Shown: in pieces, positions 62,412 to 64,000 of the stretch | How positions within the stretch are numbered: position 1 is the stretch's first letter | Layout of the letters: each line of letters starts with the position of its first letter | Origin: CAVZMI01 sp050011775 | GTDB taxonomy: Bacteria > Bacteroidota > Ignavibacteria > UBA10030 > CAVZMI01 | Reading direction: 5' to 3' | Assembly: GCA_050011775.1 (NCBI GenBank) | Contig: JBEKIL010000011.1 | Location: 62,001 to 126,000 of the forward strand | Length of the DNA stretch: 64,000 bases | The notes under the pieces: model-generated | Told to the model about the DNA's origin: nothing | Database searches by the model: none | Seen by the model: the letters and a program-made list of their open reading frames with translations, nothing else | Translations under genes and position numbers: made by a program

Positions 62412-63770
62412 CTATTCCTGCTTCAATCCATATTGTTGAATTTTTGTGTAAAGAGTTTTCAAGCTGATCTCAAGAATCTTGGCGGCGGATGTTTTATTCC
62501 AATTCTGTGCTTTCAGGACTTTTTCAATATGGAGACGCTGGATATGCTCTAGCGACACCGAGGTACCTACAATTTCGCTCTGTTCTTTTTCCACCGGAGA
62601 TGATGGTCCGAGTGAAAGATCGGCAGGATCAATGACAGTCCCCCTTGAAAGGATTGCTGCCCGTTCAATCACATTTTCAAGTTCACGAATATTCCCGGGC
62701 CAATCATAATGCATAAGTAGATCAATTGCTTCCAGGTTGATTGTTTTCTTTGTTTTCGAGCGCAATTTTGACTGCAGGAAAAACTGAACAATATCGGGAA
62801 TGTCCTCTTTACGCTCGCGAAGCAGCGGGATAGTAATGGTAATGACATTCAAGCGGTACAGAAGATCTTCGCGAAATCGTCCAAGTTTCACTTCTTCACG
62901 GAGATCTTTATTTGTCGCCGAAATGATCCGAACATCGGCTCGTAATGTCGCGTTCCCGCCGACACGGCGGAATTCACCCGACTGAATAAACCGCAGCAGT
63001 TTTGGCTGGATGATCGGACTGACATCGCCGACTTCATCAAGGAAAAGCGTTCCTCCATTGGCAAGTTCAACGAGCCCTTGTTTTTGTTGATGGGCATCGG
63101 TGAATGCTCCTTTTTCGTGCCCAAAGAGTTCGCTCTCGATTAAAGTATCGGGAATCGATGCGCAGTTCACTATCACAAATTGTTTCTCTTTTCTATTGCT
63201 GTTTTTATAGACAAAGTGGGCAAGGAGTTCTTTCCCTGTTCCGCTTCCACCTTGAATCAGTACGGTTGATTCTGTTGGAGCAACACGGCCCGCGATGCGT
63301 ATAACTTCCTTGAGCGCATTGCTTTTCCCGATGATGTCGCTCGGCCCCACAACTCTGCTTAACTCCTCTTTCATCGTTCTATTTTCGATCAGAAGCTGTT
63401 TTTTCTCGTATGCACGTTCGACGGTTGTCAATAACTCCGGCGTCGAATGCGGTTTTGCAATGAAATCATATGCCCCGAGTTTCATACATTCGACCGCCAG
63501 TTTCAACTCCGTCACGCCGGTGAGCATAATCACCTGAGCGTCCGGCATGTGTTCCCGGAGATATTTGAGGACCTCTACACCGTCTACCTTTGGCATACGA
63601 ATATCAAGGAGTATTACATCAAAAAGGTTCTGCTGGAGTAGATTGATAGCTTCGACGCCATCTACCGCTGTTGCGACAGGATATCCTTCTTCGGAAAGGA
63701 GCGACATGATGACTTCCCGGAACGCCTCTTCGTCATCAACAGCAAGAACACGACACTGTGAATGGTCCAT
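62412..63770 (-). CDS. NtrC-family sigma-54-dependent response regulator
   Basis: This 452-residue regulator has three parts. The receiver domain (1-120) has the phosphorylation site D56 in VILLDIRMPKVDG and the FIAKP lysine. The AAA+ domain (about 145-370) has Walker A GGSGTGKE and GGTLFLDEVGD. The C-terminal Fis-type helix-turn-helix (HIEKVLKAQNWNKTSAAKIL) follows. The sigma-54 contact loop is GAFTDA (221-226) instead of the canonical GAFTGA, a variant found in part of the family. It should activate sigma-54 promoters when phosphorylated. The partner histidine kinase gene lies three bases upstream. Confidence 0.95.
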   Translation of the reverse strand: MDHSQCRVLAVDDEEAFREVIMSLLSEEGYPVATAVDGVEAINLLQQNLFDVILLDIRMPKVDGVEVLKYLREHMPDAQVIMLTGVTELKLAVECMKLGAYDFIAKPHSTPELLTTVERAYEKKQLLIENRTMKEELSRVVGPSDIIGKSNALKEVIRIAGRVAPTESTVLIQGGSGTGKELLAHFVYKNSNRKEKQFVIVNCASIPDTLIESELFGHEKGAFTDAHQQKQGLVELANGGTLFLDEVGDVSPIIQPKLLRFIQSGEFRRVGGNATLRADVRIISATNKDLREEVKLGRFREDLLYRLNVITITIPLLRERKEDIPDIVQFFLQSKLRSKTKKTINLEAIDLLMHYDWPGNIRELENVIERAAILSRGTVIDPADLSLGPSSPVEKEQSEIVGTSVSLEHIQRLHIEKVLKAQNWNKTSAAKILEISLKTLYTKIQQYGLKQE

Positions 63771-63773
63771 AGT

Positions 63774-64000
63774 TTAATCCCCGATTGGAATAGCAAATGT
63801 AAATGTGGTACCCTGACCTACAACAGATTCGACCAAGATTTTCCCTTCGTGGGCTTCAACAATACTCTTGCAGATTGCCAGCCCAAGTCCGGTTCCTTTG
63901 TGTTGTGAAAGGCGGCCGGTTTTTGTTTGTTTGTATTTATCGAATACAAGATACAGCTCTTCCGGACCGATTCCTTCCCCGGTGTCGGCCACAGAAACAC
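63774..64000 (-). CDS. Histidine kinase, C-terminal part (cut by window edge)
   Basis: About 75 codons are visible. They hold the end of the HATPase_c domain with the G1 box ADTGEGIG, a YKQTKTGRLSQHKGTGLGLA lid and G2 region, and the last strand GTTFTFAIP. The frame stays open at the right edge, so the N-terminus with the phospho-histidine and sensor is outside the window. The stop codon is three bases from the response regulator start, so the two form a two-component operon with the kinase gene first. Confidence 0.92.
   Translation of the reverse strand, partial: VSVADTGEGIGPEELYLVFDKYKQTKTGRLSQHKGTGLGLAICKSIVEAHEGKILVESVVGQGTTFTFAIPIGD

Overview
The window looks like chromosomal DNA of a Gram-negative bacterium of the FCB superphylum (Bacteroidota/Chlorobi/Ignavibacteria side). 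This is inferred from family content, not from a marker gene. The clues are a DUF3276/PUR-type small protein (44713-45003), a Por_O_P-type porin (59652-60722), a secreted propeller protein ending in a YPNPF...SGIYLV C-terminal domain like type IX secretion cargo (42342-44603), an Omp85-type barrel, and promoters of the form TTGnnn-N17-TAnnTT. No rRNA, tRNA, CRISPR array, insertion sequence or prophage was seen.

Region 1-1.6 kb: glycerate kinase followed by an SPFH/prohibitin-like membrane protein that runs off the left edge (both minus). Region 1.9-21.9 kb: a surface polysaccharide cluster, all plus. It holds dTDP-sugar genes (rmlC, rmlB), an SLBB export protein, a Wzz-like co-polymerase, a Wzy-like polymerase, a Wzx-like flippase, several glycosyltransferases, a methyltransferase, a two-domain oxidoreductase, an SDR epimerase, a polyprenyl-phosphate sugar transferase, a DegT aminotransferase, a dolichyl-P-mannose synthase-like GT2 and a GT2 fused to a sugar-transferase-like module. 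Two gaps inside it (6479-6823 and 8071-8462) look like decayed genes, and 9945-11926 is visibly AT-richer than 14-17 kb.

Region 21.9-25.8 kb: accA, a hotdog thioesterase, a Trm112-like zinc protein, nadC and a second flippase, tightly packed. Region 25.9-27.8 kb (minus): a zinc alcohol dehydrogenase overlapping an aldo/keto reductase homologue that seems to lack the catalytic tetrad. Region 28-29.9 kb: typA with a strong terminator. Region 30.3-35.3 kb (minus operon): fmdB-like zinc ribbon, sugar nucleotidyltransferase, metK, ahcY and a short divergent rho.

Region 35.4-40.1 kb: a large exported metallopeptidase/TolB-propeller/beta-barrel protein, a PQQ-propeller lipoprotein and a PEGA-domain membrane protein. 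Region 40.1-44.6 kb: a Crp/Fnr regulator, a PHP phosphoesterase, ribH and the large secreted propeller protein. Region 44.7-52.4 kb: DUF3276, then the classic lipid operon yceD-rpmF-plsX-fabH-fabD-fabG-acpP-fabF-rnc behind a near-consensus promoter. Region 52.4-56.4 kb: gcvPB, a CoA-binding protein, an Omp85 protein and rsmE. Region 56.5-59.5 kb (minus): hutI-ftcD-cyclodeaminase, the lower histidine degradation and folate branch. Region 59.6-64 kb: a porin with a clear terminator, a SpoIIE-type phosphatase, an NtrC-type response regulator and the C-terminus of its partner histidine kinase, cut by the right edge.

Nothing here is plainly a new defence or mobile system. The items most worth checking are the peptidase-propeller-barrel locus, the GT2/sugar-transferase fusion, the tetrad-less reductase, the divergent Rho, and the two decayed frames in the polysaccharide cluster.
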